From NCBI GenBank assembly GCA_019915015.1, contig JAHBBC010000002.1, positions 3,038,001 to 3,102,000 of the forward strand: a stretch of DNA of 64,000 bases, read 5' to 3'. The stretch is from Auriscalpium vulgare (Eukaryota; Basidiomycota; Agaricomycetes; Russulales; Auriscalpiaceae). The first letter of the stretch is position 1. Each line of letters starts with the position of its first letter. The notes beneath the pieces are model-generated. The model saw only the letters and a list, made by a program, of their open reading frames with translations. It was not told the DNA's origin and ran no database searches. Positions 1 through 9,169 of the stretch are shown one piece after another. Both the position numbers and the translations under genes were made by a program.

Positions 1-449
1 GCAGCGGAGACGCGGACGGCCCGCCCGCTCTGCTGCTTCGGTTCAAGGGTTGGAAGCACGTCCCGCACGTGCTCAAGTCCGTGGCATCGACGCACCTGGA
101 GGCGCTCGCTGTCGCAGGCGACGACGCGCCTGACGCGGCGTGGCTGCATGCGCTCGGGAGCGCGCCTCGGCTGCGTCGCATTGCGCTCACAGGCGGCGCG
201 GTGCCCCCGTTCTGCACCGCACTCGAGCGCGCGCCGGGCGTCCTTCCTGCGCTCGCCACGCTCGTTGTCGACGTCCGCGCGGTCCTCGTGGACTCGTTGC
301 CGCAGTGCCTCGCGGCGCGGGCGCGGGCCGGGAACGTGCTGAAGGAGTTGGAGGTGGTGGGCTGCCATGAGGATGAGGCTTGTGCGTCCACACTGCAGGC
401 GGCGGTGCCGGGGCTAGTGATTCGCTGGGGCTGGGAGGCGGAGCCCTGA
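1..449 (+). CDS. C-terminal part of an F-box/LRR-type protein (5' end outside window)
   Basis: The reading frame is open from the first bases of the window to the TGA ending at 449, so this is the last ~149 codons of a larger gene. The protein has alternating hydrophobic and small residues with short leucine-rich segments, such as HLEALAVAG, LRRIALTGG and LKELEVVGC, and ends in WGWEAEP. This layout is typical of the C-terminal LRR-like half of the large agaricomycete family of F-box proteins, which supply substrate-recognition subunits of SCF ubiquitin ligases. The F-box itself would lie upstream and is not visible, so the family assignment is inference. The GTG at 69 is not treated as a start because the frame continues upstream of it. 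A decayed copy of the same tail follows at 1551-1890. Confidence 0.6.
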   Translation, partial: SGDADGPPALLLRFKGWKHVPHVLKSVASTHLEALAVAGDDAPDAAWLHALGSAPRLRRIALTGGAVPPFCTALERAPGVLPALATLVVDVRAVLVDSLPQCLAARARAGNVLKELEVVGCHEDEACASTLQAAVPGLVIRWGWEAEP

Positions 450-1550
450 GGGAGACCGGGAGTGTATAGGGAAAGACGGCGACACGTCGCCGGGGCGCAA
501 CGCTTGAAGAGCAAGAACACCGAGGTCGGCGCGTGCAGATACGTACCACAAGCTGCCCAGGTTTCCCTCTACATGCATGGCTTTGCATCTTGGAGACTGG
601 CCGGCGGAATATGACGCTGGATAAGACAAGGGAGGTACAAGGTGGGAACAGGTTGAGAGGACGAGGCGCAGGATGAGAGACGTGGCGGCTGCTGAGGACA
701 CTGTTAGTGACAAGTAGGAAATGAAATGGACTCCGGGTGCGCACCTTTGATCCCCGAGCTGGGGGTGAAACGGGTTCGAGACACCAGACAGCCAACATAA
801 CGACGAGGGGTGTCCCGGCGCGAGGCTGCGCGTACGCGAAAATCAGCGTTCGAGCCCGCGTGCACGGAGTCGGATACAACGCACCGACGACAAGCACATA
901 GGCCTAGCTAACCGGGAGTTCTGGAGCCACCCTATGCCGCTACGTCGTCGAATCTTGCTGCTGACGTGGTTTGCCCCGGGCTTCTGTACTCGTGTCCAGG
1001 GGCAGCGAATCGACGGGGGATCGTGCTAGGTAAAAGTGGAGATATCTTGGCGATTTGTGTGAGCTAAGAGGACAACTCGAGGTCGTGCAAGGCCAAAACT
1101 CACCATGTGCGCGCTAGCATGCCGATTTCGTCGACGCCGCCTCCGCTTCCGCCTCCTCCAATGTTCGCCCTGGACACAACTCGGTGTAGCCTTTGCGGCC
1201 AGCGCGTCGTCGACTCGGTGTCTGCAAAGCGGTGTCGTCTAGTCGCAATGCTGAGCGGGCAGCTGTCAGCCTGGTGGGGAGTCCGTCGAGGTCAGCGCAC
1301 CAACATGGGGAACGCAAAGGCAATTCAGACGCACCACAAGATAAGCCCGTATTCGCGGTGAGTAAGTTCTGCGCGCGGGCTCTTCAAGTTTGCTTGAAGT
1401 TGGCATGAGGGCGGAGCCATGGGTAGATTCTGATATAGAAACACGAGTGGTTGAGCGTTGCTGCCAAGCAGGCCGGCGTCGGAGCTGGGCATTCGTGAAG
1501 GGGCTCCGTTCCCGGATGCGCGGTCAACGACCCGTTCCTTCAAACGGCTC
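450..1550. other. Intergenic stretch, no gene recognised
   Basis: Short open frames occur on both strands, but none has convincing codon use, splice structure or homology. The stretch separates the F-box/LRR-type tail from its decayed duplicate and probably contains the 3' untranslated region of the former. Confidence 0.5.
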
Positions 1551-1890
1551 GGTCAAAGGCGACACGGTGCCCCTGTTCTGCGCCGCGCTGAAGCACACCT
1601 CGCGTGTACTTCCTGCGCTCTCCGTGCGCGTTGTCAATGCCCGAACGCTCGAGCTCTCTTTGGCCAAGGAGAATCGTCGTGGACAGGCTGCCGCGGTGCC
1701 TCGCGGTGCCGGCGCCCGCGCGGAATTCCGCGCTGGAGGGGAGCTGGAGGTGGTGGGCTGCCATCAGGACGATAAATTAACGTGCTCGAGCACTGCAGGT
1801 GGTGCTGGTGATTCGTGGCTCGCGCTGAGGTTGGATCACACTGAAATGGGTAACCGGTCACCAGAAAATCTGTATTTGTACAACGTGTAA
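1551..1890 (+). pseudogene. Decayed tandem copy of the F-box/LRR-type gene tail
   Basis: Translation gives DTVPLFCAALKHTSRVLPAL, which lines up with AVPPFCTALERAPGVLPAL of the gene at 1-449. The block ELEVVGCH then recurs with the same downstream order. Between the two conserved blocks the copy needs frame changes: the stretch matching LPQCLAARARAGN is read as LPRCLAVPAPA in another frame. The end has diverged. This is a partial duplication that has lost its reading frame. Confidence 0.6.
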
Positions 1891-2009
1891 AAAAAGCATC
1901 GACAACAAAGCAAAAAGGACTAGAAAAGCGTGTAGCACAAGGCCGAAATCAATCGCACGACGTAGGTATCATGCCGAAGGCGCGAATTCCTAGAAGTGCA
2001 AGGACACCG

Positions 2010-2013
2010 TCAG
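2010..2013 (-). other. Displaced last base and stop codon of the micro-exon gene
   Basis: Read on the minus strand, the bases after the AAATC target duplication complete a TTC codon and then give TGA. Without element A these four bases would directly follow the last exon at 21427. The original stop codon of the host gene is therefore now about 19.4 kb away. Confidence 0.75.
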
Positions 2014-2018
2014 AAATC
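2014..2018 (+). repeat. Target site duplication of element A, left copy (AAATC)
   Basis: AAATC immediately precedes the 5' LTR and recurs immediately after the 3' LTR at 21427-21431. This proves that 2019-21426 entered as one unit. Confidence 0.95.
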
Positions 2019-2242
2019 TGTAACGGGCGCGCGTCTATGACGCGTGCGCCGTTATCTCGGTGGATATTGGTGTTTATTTGGATGTCGTAGTAGTAGTAGC
2101 CGCTCCTTCCCTTTCGGGAAGGGGGATCTTCTTTCCTGTACATCCGCTCTACCACTACAGCATCCATCGAGTTCCATCGAATATACGTGGATTCTGTTCT
2201 ACTGGAGTGAACTACAAGACATCAAGATCAACACTTGTTACA
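2019..2242 (+). repeat. 5' LTR of element A (224 bp)
   Basis: It starts TGTAACGGGC and ends CTTGTTACA, giving a perfect 6-bp terminal inverted repeat. The same sequence recurs at 11575-11703 plus 21321-21426. No TGG-type tRNA primer site follows directly. Confidence 0.95.
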
Positions 2243-2314
2243 GTTTTTTGAACACCAACAGTACGTTTATCGATAAAACTCAAATTTCTGACGACATCTG
2301 CCTAGATTGTTACC

Positions 2315-5300
2315 ATGGCCCCGAGTCGTCAGAAAGAAACTAAAGAGACTCGGGTGTCTCCCCGCATCGGCGGGAACGCTAAGTCGTCGGGCGCATCACA
2401 ACCCACCGTTCCCCCCGAACGAGTTGACGCGCCCATCGAAGACTCGAATGCGTTGGACCCGGTGCCCATCGTCGAACCCAATCGCCATAACGCGACGCCG
2501 GGGCCCTCAGACGCACAGACGAGTCCTGCCCATGACTCAGGTACGATCGGCGGGAGCGCACTTACGTCTCTCACCGACATCGACGACTCGCTTGGAGGTG
2601 CGGACGAGATCTCGCGCGCCACGTCACGCCGTGATAAAGGCAAGGGCCGCGCTGCGGAAGATAGCGACGGGTTCATGGGCGTGCAATTAGCCGACCCCCG
2701 TCTCATCACTATGCTGGATGATCTCCAGATGCATGTAGCCGCACACGCATCTCAAGTCGAGACAGCATCGGTCGTCGCGGAGCAGGCGAGGCAGTCAGTT
2801 CAGGCTGCCACCGTAGCCCGCGCGCAGATTGATAGAATAATAAAGAATATAGTCATGCAGTACGGGCCCCACCCGATTAAGCAGGAAGACGAGGAGGTAG
2901 ACCTCAGCAGTCCCCTCCCGGCACCGCCTGTTAGTATTATGGTGACCCCACCCAGCGTGTCTGAGTCAAGCGCATCCAGCCCGATTATGGGACTGGGTAC
3001 GCGCACGCCGGAAGAGGGACTGCGTAACCTGGAGAAACACCGTGCTCGAATGGCGGACATGATCCAGAAGACCACTCCAGCGAGTAGGATGGAAACCCGA
3101 CCTATGGGGGACACCGCCAAACTAGTCGAACGAGAGCGAGTACGGGAGCACCTGGAGCAATTTGATCGGGATATTGAGAGGTCCACCGACCGTCACATAC
3201 GTATAGCTGAGCCGTACACAAGCGTGTCCCCGTACAGCGTCATGTCTGCTAAGCCGCGGGTCCAACCGATGCCCACCAAAGTCGCTCCTAAGCCTGGTGT
3301 GCTGGGTGTACTGGACCCAGCAGAGCGTATCCGTGAAATGGTTCTATCCCGCGTGAGCGAGGCAGTTGGCGTGGGGCTCCAAATAAAGGGGCTAAAGTTC
3401 ACGATGCCCGACGCGTACGGCGGGAAGGACGACTTAGTAACATTTGAAGTATGGCTGGGTGCACTGCTGCGCTGGCTGCGACTCAGCCAGGCGGTTGGCC
3501 CGCAATACGATTCTCTGCGACTGGATGCCCTAGGTCAATGCCTAACGGATCGCGCGGCGAAATGGTACAATGACGAAATAGAATCACCTTCGCGCTCTCA
3601 AGCGGAATGGACATTCCTCGAGGCGATCCTGGCCCTATTCCGCCGATTCATCGTTGGTCGGAGTGATCAGACGGCGCTTGAGCACTTCATGTCCACGAGA
3701 TTCTCTCGCAAGGGAGGAGTAGCCGAATTTTATAATGAGCTGCGCACTCGATCTACGCGATTGGTGGAGTTACCCAACGATTATACCTTCCGCAAATTAT
3801 TTGTCAGTGGACTGCCGGCTGATATATTGGAAATAATGTACAAGCATAAGGGAGTGGTCGCCGAAGAAGGCACAACTACTGAATTGCTCGCCGCAGCTAT
3901 GGAGGCGGAAGCGGGCAATAGGGCGTACCGCCACATGCTCGACAGCATGAATCGCCCGTACGCCGCCACATCGACGCTCGCTTCCAACACCGGCTCCGGT
4001 GCGAAGACACCACGCGCCGCCGAGACTGATGTGCGCAAAAGCCGCAGCGCCTCGACGTCGCCACAGCCGCCGGTTGACGGACCGCCCAGGCCAGGGCGAG
4101 GCTCGAACGAGGGCGCTCGCAAGCGCGATCGAGGTGACGGTATTAACACGCACCGAGGACGTGACCGGTCGAGCGCGCGACCTAAGCCTGACCGTAAGAA
4201 TGTAGTGTGCTTCGCGTGCGGAGGAACCGGTCACTATGCTGGTGACACAGAATGTCCAAAGACTGGGCAGCCCCGCGTTTACGCCGCCCGGGTGATGGAG
4301 GATGAACACGTACCTATCGACGAGAACACTGACTCGACGCCCGAGAGTACTGCCGCAGTCATTAATAATCCAGCCAACGTAGAAGAGTCACAGTCAGACG
4401 ATGACGGACCTATGGGTCCACAATACGAGTCTGCTGAGGAGTATGCTGAGGATTACGAGCTGGACGATGACGACGTGGACGAAGATGACATCGGTCCCCC
4501 GATGCGACTTGCCACCATGCGCATAGCGGCCATGCGCTTACAGCCCGAGCGCGATGACCGCAACGATGACGAATCGACCTCGAGCCCTACAGCGCCGATA
4601 CCCATAGCTACCAACGGCACGGCAGGAACGTATTCACCCACCGGCAGCACTCCTGAGCAGGGATGGCCCGCCGTGATACCTATGGCACAGACATGGGGGA
4701 CCGACCAACCTGTATGGGGGGAAGGTCCGGCGGTGGAGTGGGGAAATTATGACCCCGCTACATCCTGGGACGAGAATGAGGCAATCAGTTTGGCCCCTAC
4801 GCTCCCAGGACCAGTAAACCCACCACGCACCATTGAATACCCAGATGATACACTGGTGGTGCAGTCCTCGGATAATAACGAAATTCTGCAGGCGACGATT
4901 ACCCCGCGCAGCGCAGAATCTCGCGAACGGGAAATTGAAGACGCTTACCAGAGTGGCATCGACGTGGGTATTCGCATGGCCCAGCGAGCCATAACGTCCG
5001 CCACCGGACAACTGGAAGCCACGGACAGTCGCATAGTCGGGCTAGAGTACGCTGAGCGCGCTGTAGATCTGCTAGCAGACAGGCCATATCAGCATACGAA
5101 CAACGCAGATAGACTGTCGCGGCGATTGCCAACAGAGGATGGTGAAGATCATAGTCACGATGACCTACCCGCGCTTGTGGACCCGACAGAGGAGGCGGGC
5201 GGCACACCGATGCCCCCTCAGAACAACGATAGTCCGATTGCCGCTCAACCTGTATCGTTGACCGCGCCGGAGTCGCCTTTAAGCGATGACGACACACAAT

Positions 5301-5908
5301 CGGTCGAGGACATATCGGAGCTGCAAATTATGGCCACGCGGGTGGTGCGGAACGAACCTGCCGTGCAGGCCACCCCGAGGTGGGCGTACACAGCCAATAT
5401 CCGCCGCCAATCCACCCCTGAGGAGCAACCGGATCGCAATCCACACTTGCACCAAGTGTTAGCGGCGAATCTCCAGATAGGCAGTGCCGAGATGTACGTA
5501 CTATTCGATAGTGGTAGCACCACTAATGGCATCAGTCACGACGCTGCCCATATTGCTCGACTTGACGTGTTCCAACTCAAGGAGCCTATGACGCTCCAGT
5601 TAGGATGCGTAGGCAGTCGATCGCGTGTCAACTTCGGTACACGATCGACAGTGACAATTGAGGGGAAGGTATTCCCCTGCTTCATGGACATAGTCAATAT
5701 AGAACATTATGACGTGATCCTGGGGACACCTTTCCTGAAGGCATACAAGGCAGTCCTGGATTTCGACAGAAATTCCGTACGCCTAGGGGACCTTGAGATC
5801 CCGGCTATGTCAGTAGCGGAGGAAAAGAACCTTATGAAACGCAGGGGACGCACCGTTGAGCGAGAGCGACCGGCGCGAATTAACACTATGGCAACCCGGC
5901 CTGAATGA
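2315..5908 (+). CDS. gag-pro: Element A gag-protease polyprotein
   Basis: 1197 codons from an ATG in context ACCATGG. The first ~600 residues include a long charged region and the capsid-like retrotransposon gag segment (around residues 360-520, with W-L, WTFLEAILALF and the FSRKGGVAEFYNELRTR motif). A zinc knuckle CFACGGTGHYAGDTEC lies at residues 632-647; its spacing is C-X2-C-X4-H-X6-C instead of the usual H-X4-C. An acidic linker of ~400 residues follows. A retropepsin-type protease has active-site D1065-S-G-S and the later ILGTPFL flap-side motif. The ORF ends at TGA 5906-5908, after which the same frame continues as pol. The protein packages element RNA into particles and processes the polyprotein. 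Confidence 0.9.
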   Translation: MAPSRQKETKETRVSPRIGGNAKSSGASQPTVPPERVDAPIEDSNALDPVPIVEPNRHNATPGPSDAQTSPAHDSGTIGGSALTSLTDIDDSLGGADEISRATSRRDKGKGRAAEDSDGFMGVQLADPRLITMLDDLQMHVAAHASQVETASVVAEQARQSVQAATVARAQIDRIIKNIVMQYGPHPIKQEDEEVDLSSPLPAPPVSIMVTPPSVSESSASSPIMGLGTRTPEEGLRNLEKHRARMADMIQKTTPASRMETRPMGDTAKLVERERVREHLEQFDRDIERSTDRHIRIAEPYTSVSPYSVMSAKPRVQPMPTKVAPKPGVLGVLDPAERIREMVLSRVSEAVGVGLQIKGLKFTMPDAYGGKDDLVTFEVWLGALLRWLRLSQAVGPQYDSLRLDALGQCLTDRAAKWYNDEIESPSRSQAEWTFLEAILALFRRFIVGRSDQTALEHFMSTRFSRKGGVAEFYNELRTRSTRLVELPNDYTFRKLFVSGLPADILEIMYKHKGVVAEEGTTTELLAAAMEAEAGNRAYRHMLDSMNRPYAATSTLASNTGSGAKTPRAAETDVRKSRSASTSPQPPVDGPPRPGRGSNEGARKRDRGDGINTHRGRDRSSARPKPDRKNVVCFACGGTGHYAGDTECPKTGQPRVYAARVMEDEHVPIDENTDSTPESTAAVINNPANVEESQSDDDGPMGPQYESAEEYAEDYELDDDDVDEDDIGPPMRLATMRIAAMRLQPERDDRNDDESTSSPTAPIPIATNGTAGTYSPTGSTPEQGWPAVIPMAQTWGTDQPVWGEGPAVEWGNYDPATSWDENEAISLAPTLPGPVNPPRTIEYPDDTLVVQSSDNNEILQATITPRSAESREREIEDAYQSGIDVGIRMAQRAITSATGQLEATDSRIVGLEYAERAVDLLADRPYQHTNNADRLSRRLPTEDGEDHSHDDLPALVDPTEEAGGTPMPPQNNDSPIAAQPVSLTAPESPLSDDDTQSVEDISELQIMATRVVRNEPAVQATPRWAYTANIRRQSTPEEQPDRNPHLHQVLAANLQIGSAEMYVLFDSGSTTNGISHDAAHIARLDVFQLKEPMTLQLGCVGSRSRVNFGTRSTVTIEGKVFPCFMDIVNIEHYDVILGTPFLKAYKAVLDFDRNSVRLGDLEIPAMSVAEEKNLMKRRGRTVERERPARINTMATRPE
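5906..5908 (+). other. Single in-frame TGA separating gag-pro from pol in element A
   Basis: gag-pro and pol are in the same frame, and this TGA is the only stop between them. The next in-frame ATG is not reached until 6053. Pol expression would need either stop-codon readthrough or internal initiation. The following codons are GGA CGC. A CGA to TGA transition is an alternative origin. Confidence 0.85.
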
Positions 5909-8900
5909 GGACGCGCGGTGGGATCTACGACAGTAGAGCCTGCCACAACCGAGCGCACTCAGCAGGAGGTGCGCCCACCTGCTAAGCCCCCAGATGGTGC
6001 TGAGAACATTGATGAATTACGCGCTCGCTGGTACGAACGCACGACAGATATTATGTGCCCGGTTCCGTTGGAGCTCCCACCTATGCGAGCAGTCAACCAC
6101 CATATTTCACTCATAGACGAATCGTTGAAGATACGCTACCATCTCCCGAGATGCCCGGACGCGTTAAAACCTCAACTTGCAGAGAAGCTACAGCGCTACA
6201 TCGACGCGGGATGGTGGAAGCGACAGGTCGCCCCGGAGGCTGCACCTTTACTGTGCATTCCAAAGAAGTCTGGGAAGTTACGCACTGTTATTGATGCGCG
6301 GAAACGCAATGATAATACGCACAAGGACGTCACTCCATTCCCCGATCAAGACCAGATTAGAATGGACGTTGCGCGTGCTAAATTCCGCTCAAAAATCGAT
6401 ATGAGTGATGCATACGAGCAGATCAGGGTTGAGCACACCGACGTTTGGAAAACCGCGTTTGCCACGGTCTATGGTACCTTCGTCAGCCTGGTTATGCAAC
6501 AAGGCGATTGTAATGCGCCGGCGACCTTCCAGCGACTCATGACTGTTATCTTCCAAGACTGCATAGGACTGTTCATTCACGTATACCTGGATGATATTTT
6601 CATATATTCGGACACGGTGACTGACCATGAACGCCACCTGAGACTCGTGTTCGACCGCCTGCGCACAAATCATTTATTCCTGAGCAAGGATAAGTGCGAT
6701 GTGTACTCACTGCGCATGGACTGTCTGGGACACGTCATTGATCGGCTGGGCATACACGCCGACACCGATAAAATGGCCCGAGTACGGAATTGGCCTCGCC
6801 CTCGCAACTACCAGGAAGTTCAGCGCTTCTTGGGGCTTGTACAATATCTCGCACAGTTTATGCCTGACGTTAGCGCGTACACTACGCCACTGGCTGGACT
6901 CACGTCAAACGGACGGCCATTCGTCTGGGGACCAATTCACGAGCGATGCTTCGAAATGGTCAAGGCACTCGCATGCCGCACGCCAATATTGCGGCCCATC
7001 GATCCACGCACCGGAGTCACTATTTGGGTAATCTGTGATGCCTCGACGTACGGGGTGGGCGCGGTATATGGACAAGGCCCCGATTGGTCGACGTGCCGGC
7101 CTGCTGGATTCATGTCGAAGAAATTTTCGAGTGCACAGCGGAATTATCGCACCTTCGAGCAGGAGACGCTTGCGATATTAGAGGCTCTGTCGAAGTGGTC
7201 CGATAAACTGATAGGACGTACGTTTACGGTGGTCACAGACCATAAGGCACTTGAGTTCTTCAACACTCAGCGCAATTTATCACCACGCCAAGTCCGCTGG
7301 TTTGAGTTCTTATCCAAGTTTGATATGACCGTGACGTACGTGGAAGGCAAGCTCAACAGAGTGGCCGATTGCTTCTCGCGGTACTACGAGTCATTGGACG
7401 ACCCGTCCGCGGAACCAGTCACGATCGACTCCGTGCTCGATCCTGAGGGGGAGGACTTATCCCCCGATCGCATGCTAGAGATCAGGGTACAAGCAATTAG
7501 AACACTGCGGGAACGTCAAATAATGGACGCGAAATTACCGCGGGACCATGAGGCTGCGCAGATGGCTCATGCAGAAGCGCAATCGTCGACCACCGAGGTG
7601 GGACAAGACACGTCGATAGCTGAAGTGTTAGCTGAACGACCCTCACTCGCCGAAAAAATACAGCAGAGAGACGATTGGGTACCTGCGGTGCGAAAGGGAT
7701 CAATGGCTGATGGGTTCCTTGCGCGTATAATTGAGAACCCCGATCAGTATGCAGCATTCTCAGTGACGGACGGAATCGTCTGGGTAGAAGCCCGATCCGG
7801 AGGACAAGTTCTGTGTATACCTGAAATGATGATGGGAGACAGACGGCTGCGTGAAATCATAATTGACACTGCGCATACCATCGTCGGCCACCTGGGATTC
7901 CAGAAAACCGCGGACTATACGCGTCGTTGGTACTGGTGGCCGAAAATCGGGCGCGACATAGAGAAATTCTGCGCTACCTGCCCGACGTGTCAGACCATAA
8001 AAACAAGCAATTTATTGCCTCAGGGTTTACTGCACCCCATGCCAATACCCACACGGCCATGGGACTCGATTGGCATGGACTTCGCGGGGCCCTTCCCAGA
8101 AAGTGAAGGGGCGAATTACTTGTGGATAGTGATCTGCCGACTTACCTCGATGGTCCACTTGGTACCCATTGTCACCACCACCCGGACGACGGAGCTGGCT
8201 CGACTCTATTTCCGGGAAATCGTACGATTGCATGGCATTCCCAAGTCGATCGTATCCGATCGCGACTCGAAATTCACGGCCCTGTTCTGGAAAGAATTAC
8301 ATCGTCTGGTTGGGACAAAGCTGCTAATGTCCACAGCGTTTCACCCGCAGACAGATGGCGCATCGGAGCGAGCCATACGCACCATAGCGCAGATCCTGAG
8401 GGGCGTAGTGAAGCCCGACCAGAGCGACTGGGTCGAGAAGCTGCCACTGGTGGAATTCGCTATTAATTCGAGCATCAGCGAGAGCTCAGGATACGCACCT
8501 TTCGAACTGAATTATGGATACATGCCGACAATGATAACGGAATTGCGCCCCAGTGGCACATTCGAAGGTGTCCGCCAGTTCGCGCGTGCGGCGATCGAAA
8601 ACCTGTCCCAGGCCCACGACTCTATCATCGAAAGTCGCGTCCGCCAGACGTATCACGCCAATCAACGCCGACGACCCGAGACCGATATCGCCGTCGGTGA
8701 CCGCGTGTACCTCAGTACGGCTAATTTGAAGCTCCCTAAGGGACGCGCGCATAAGCTCTTGCCCAAATATGTGGGTCCATACGAAGTGATAGAGGCGCAC
8801 CCGGCCCGATCCAGTTACAAGCTATCACTGCCGGACGCGCTTAAGAAGCGTCGAATACATCCTGTATTCCACGCATCGTTACTGCGCCCACACGAGCCAA

Positions 8901-9169
8901 ACGATGACGCACTATTCCCCAATCGTGATGCGGCGACGCTGTACGATTTCGGCGCTCCCGACCGAGACGAGGAATGGGTGGTTGAAGCCATCGTGGCCCA
9001 CCAGTGGAAAGGAAAGGCCATTGAATTTCAGGTTCACTGGGCACTGGGGGATTACACGTGGGAACCATTGAAGAACGTGGACGAACTGGAAGCACTAGAC
9101 ACGTATCTCCGGCTGGTCGGAGTGGAACATTGGCGTGATCTGCCTCGCCCCCGGCCCGCTCGCCGCTGA
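5909..9169 (+). CDS. pol: Element A pol: reverse transcriptase, RNase H, integrase, chromodomain
   Basis: Residues are numbered from codon 5918. The reverse transcriptase has PKKSGKLRTVIDARKRN, KIDMSDAYEQI and the catalytic YLDD box at 223-226. RNase H begins near D374 (ICDASTYGVGAV), with the later E and D residues in TFEQETLAILEAL and VVTDHKALEF. The integrase has an HHCC zinc finger (HTIVGH, CATCPTC) and a DD35E triad: D721 in GMDFAG, D781 in VSDRDSKF and E817 in GASERAIR, with 35 residues between the last two. A chromodomain (EEWVVEAIVAHQW to YTWEPLKNV) lies near the C-terminus, defining a chromovirus. The first true ATG is at 6053, so normal expression is probably as a gag-pol fusion. 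The stop overlaps the start of the third ORF. Confidence 0.93.
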   Translation, partial: GRAVGSTTVEPATTERTQQEVRPPAKPPDGAENIDELRARWYERTTDIMCPVPLELPPMRAVNHHISLIDESLKIRYHLPRCPDALKPQLAEKLQRYIDAGWWKRQVAPEAAPLLCIPKKSGKLRTVIDARKRNDNTHKDVTPFPDQDQIRMDVARAKFRSKIDMSDAYEQIRVEHTDVWKTAFATVYGTFVSLVMQQGDCNAPATFQRLMTVIFQDCIGLFIHVYLDDIFIYSDTVTDHERHLRLVFDRLRTNHLFLSKDKCDVYSLRMDCLGHVIDRLGIHADTDKMARVRNWPRPRNYQEVQRFLGLVQYLAQFMPDVSAYTTPLAGLTSNGRPFVWGPIHERCFEMVKALACRTPILRPIDPRTGVTIWVICDASTYGVGAVYGQGPDWSTCRPAGFMSKKFSSAQRNYRTFEQETLAILEALSKWSDKLIGRTFTVVTDHKALEFFNTQRNLSPRQVRWFEFLSKFDMTVTYVEGKLNRVADCFSRYYESLDDPSAEPVTIDSVLDPEGEDLSPDRMLEIRVQAIRTLRERQIMDAKLPRDHEAAQMAHAEAQSSTTEVGQDTSIAEVLAERPSLAEKIQQRDDWVPAVRKGSMADGFLARIIENPDQYAAFSVTDGIVWVEARSGGQVLCIPEMMMGDRRLREIIIDTAHTIVGHLGFQKTADYTRRWYWWPKIGRDIEKFCATCPTCQTIKTSNLLPQGLLHPMPIPTRPWDSIGMDFAGPFPESEGANYLWIVICRLTSMVHLVPIVTTTRTTELARLYFREIVRLHGIPKSIVSDRDSKFTALFWKELHRLVGTKLLMSTAFHPQTDGASERAIRTIAQILRGVVKPDQSDWVEKLPLVEFAINSSISESSGYAPFELNYGYMPTMITELRPSGTFEGVRQFARAAIENLSQAHDSIIESRVRQTYHANQRRRPETDIAVGDRVYLSTANLKLPKGRAHKLLPKYVGPYEVIEAHPARSSYKLSLPDALKKRRIHPVFHASLLRPHEPNDDALFPNRDAATLYDFGAPDRDEEWVVEAIVAHQWKGKAIEFQVHWALGDYTWEPLKNVDELEALDTYLRLVGVEHWRDLPRPRPARR

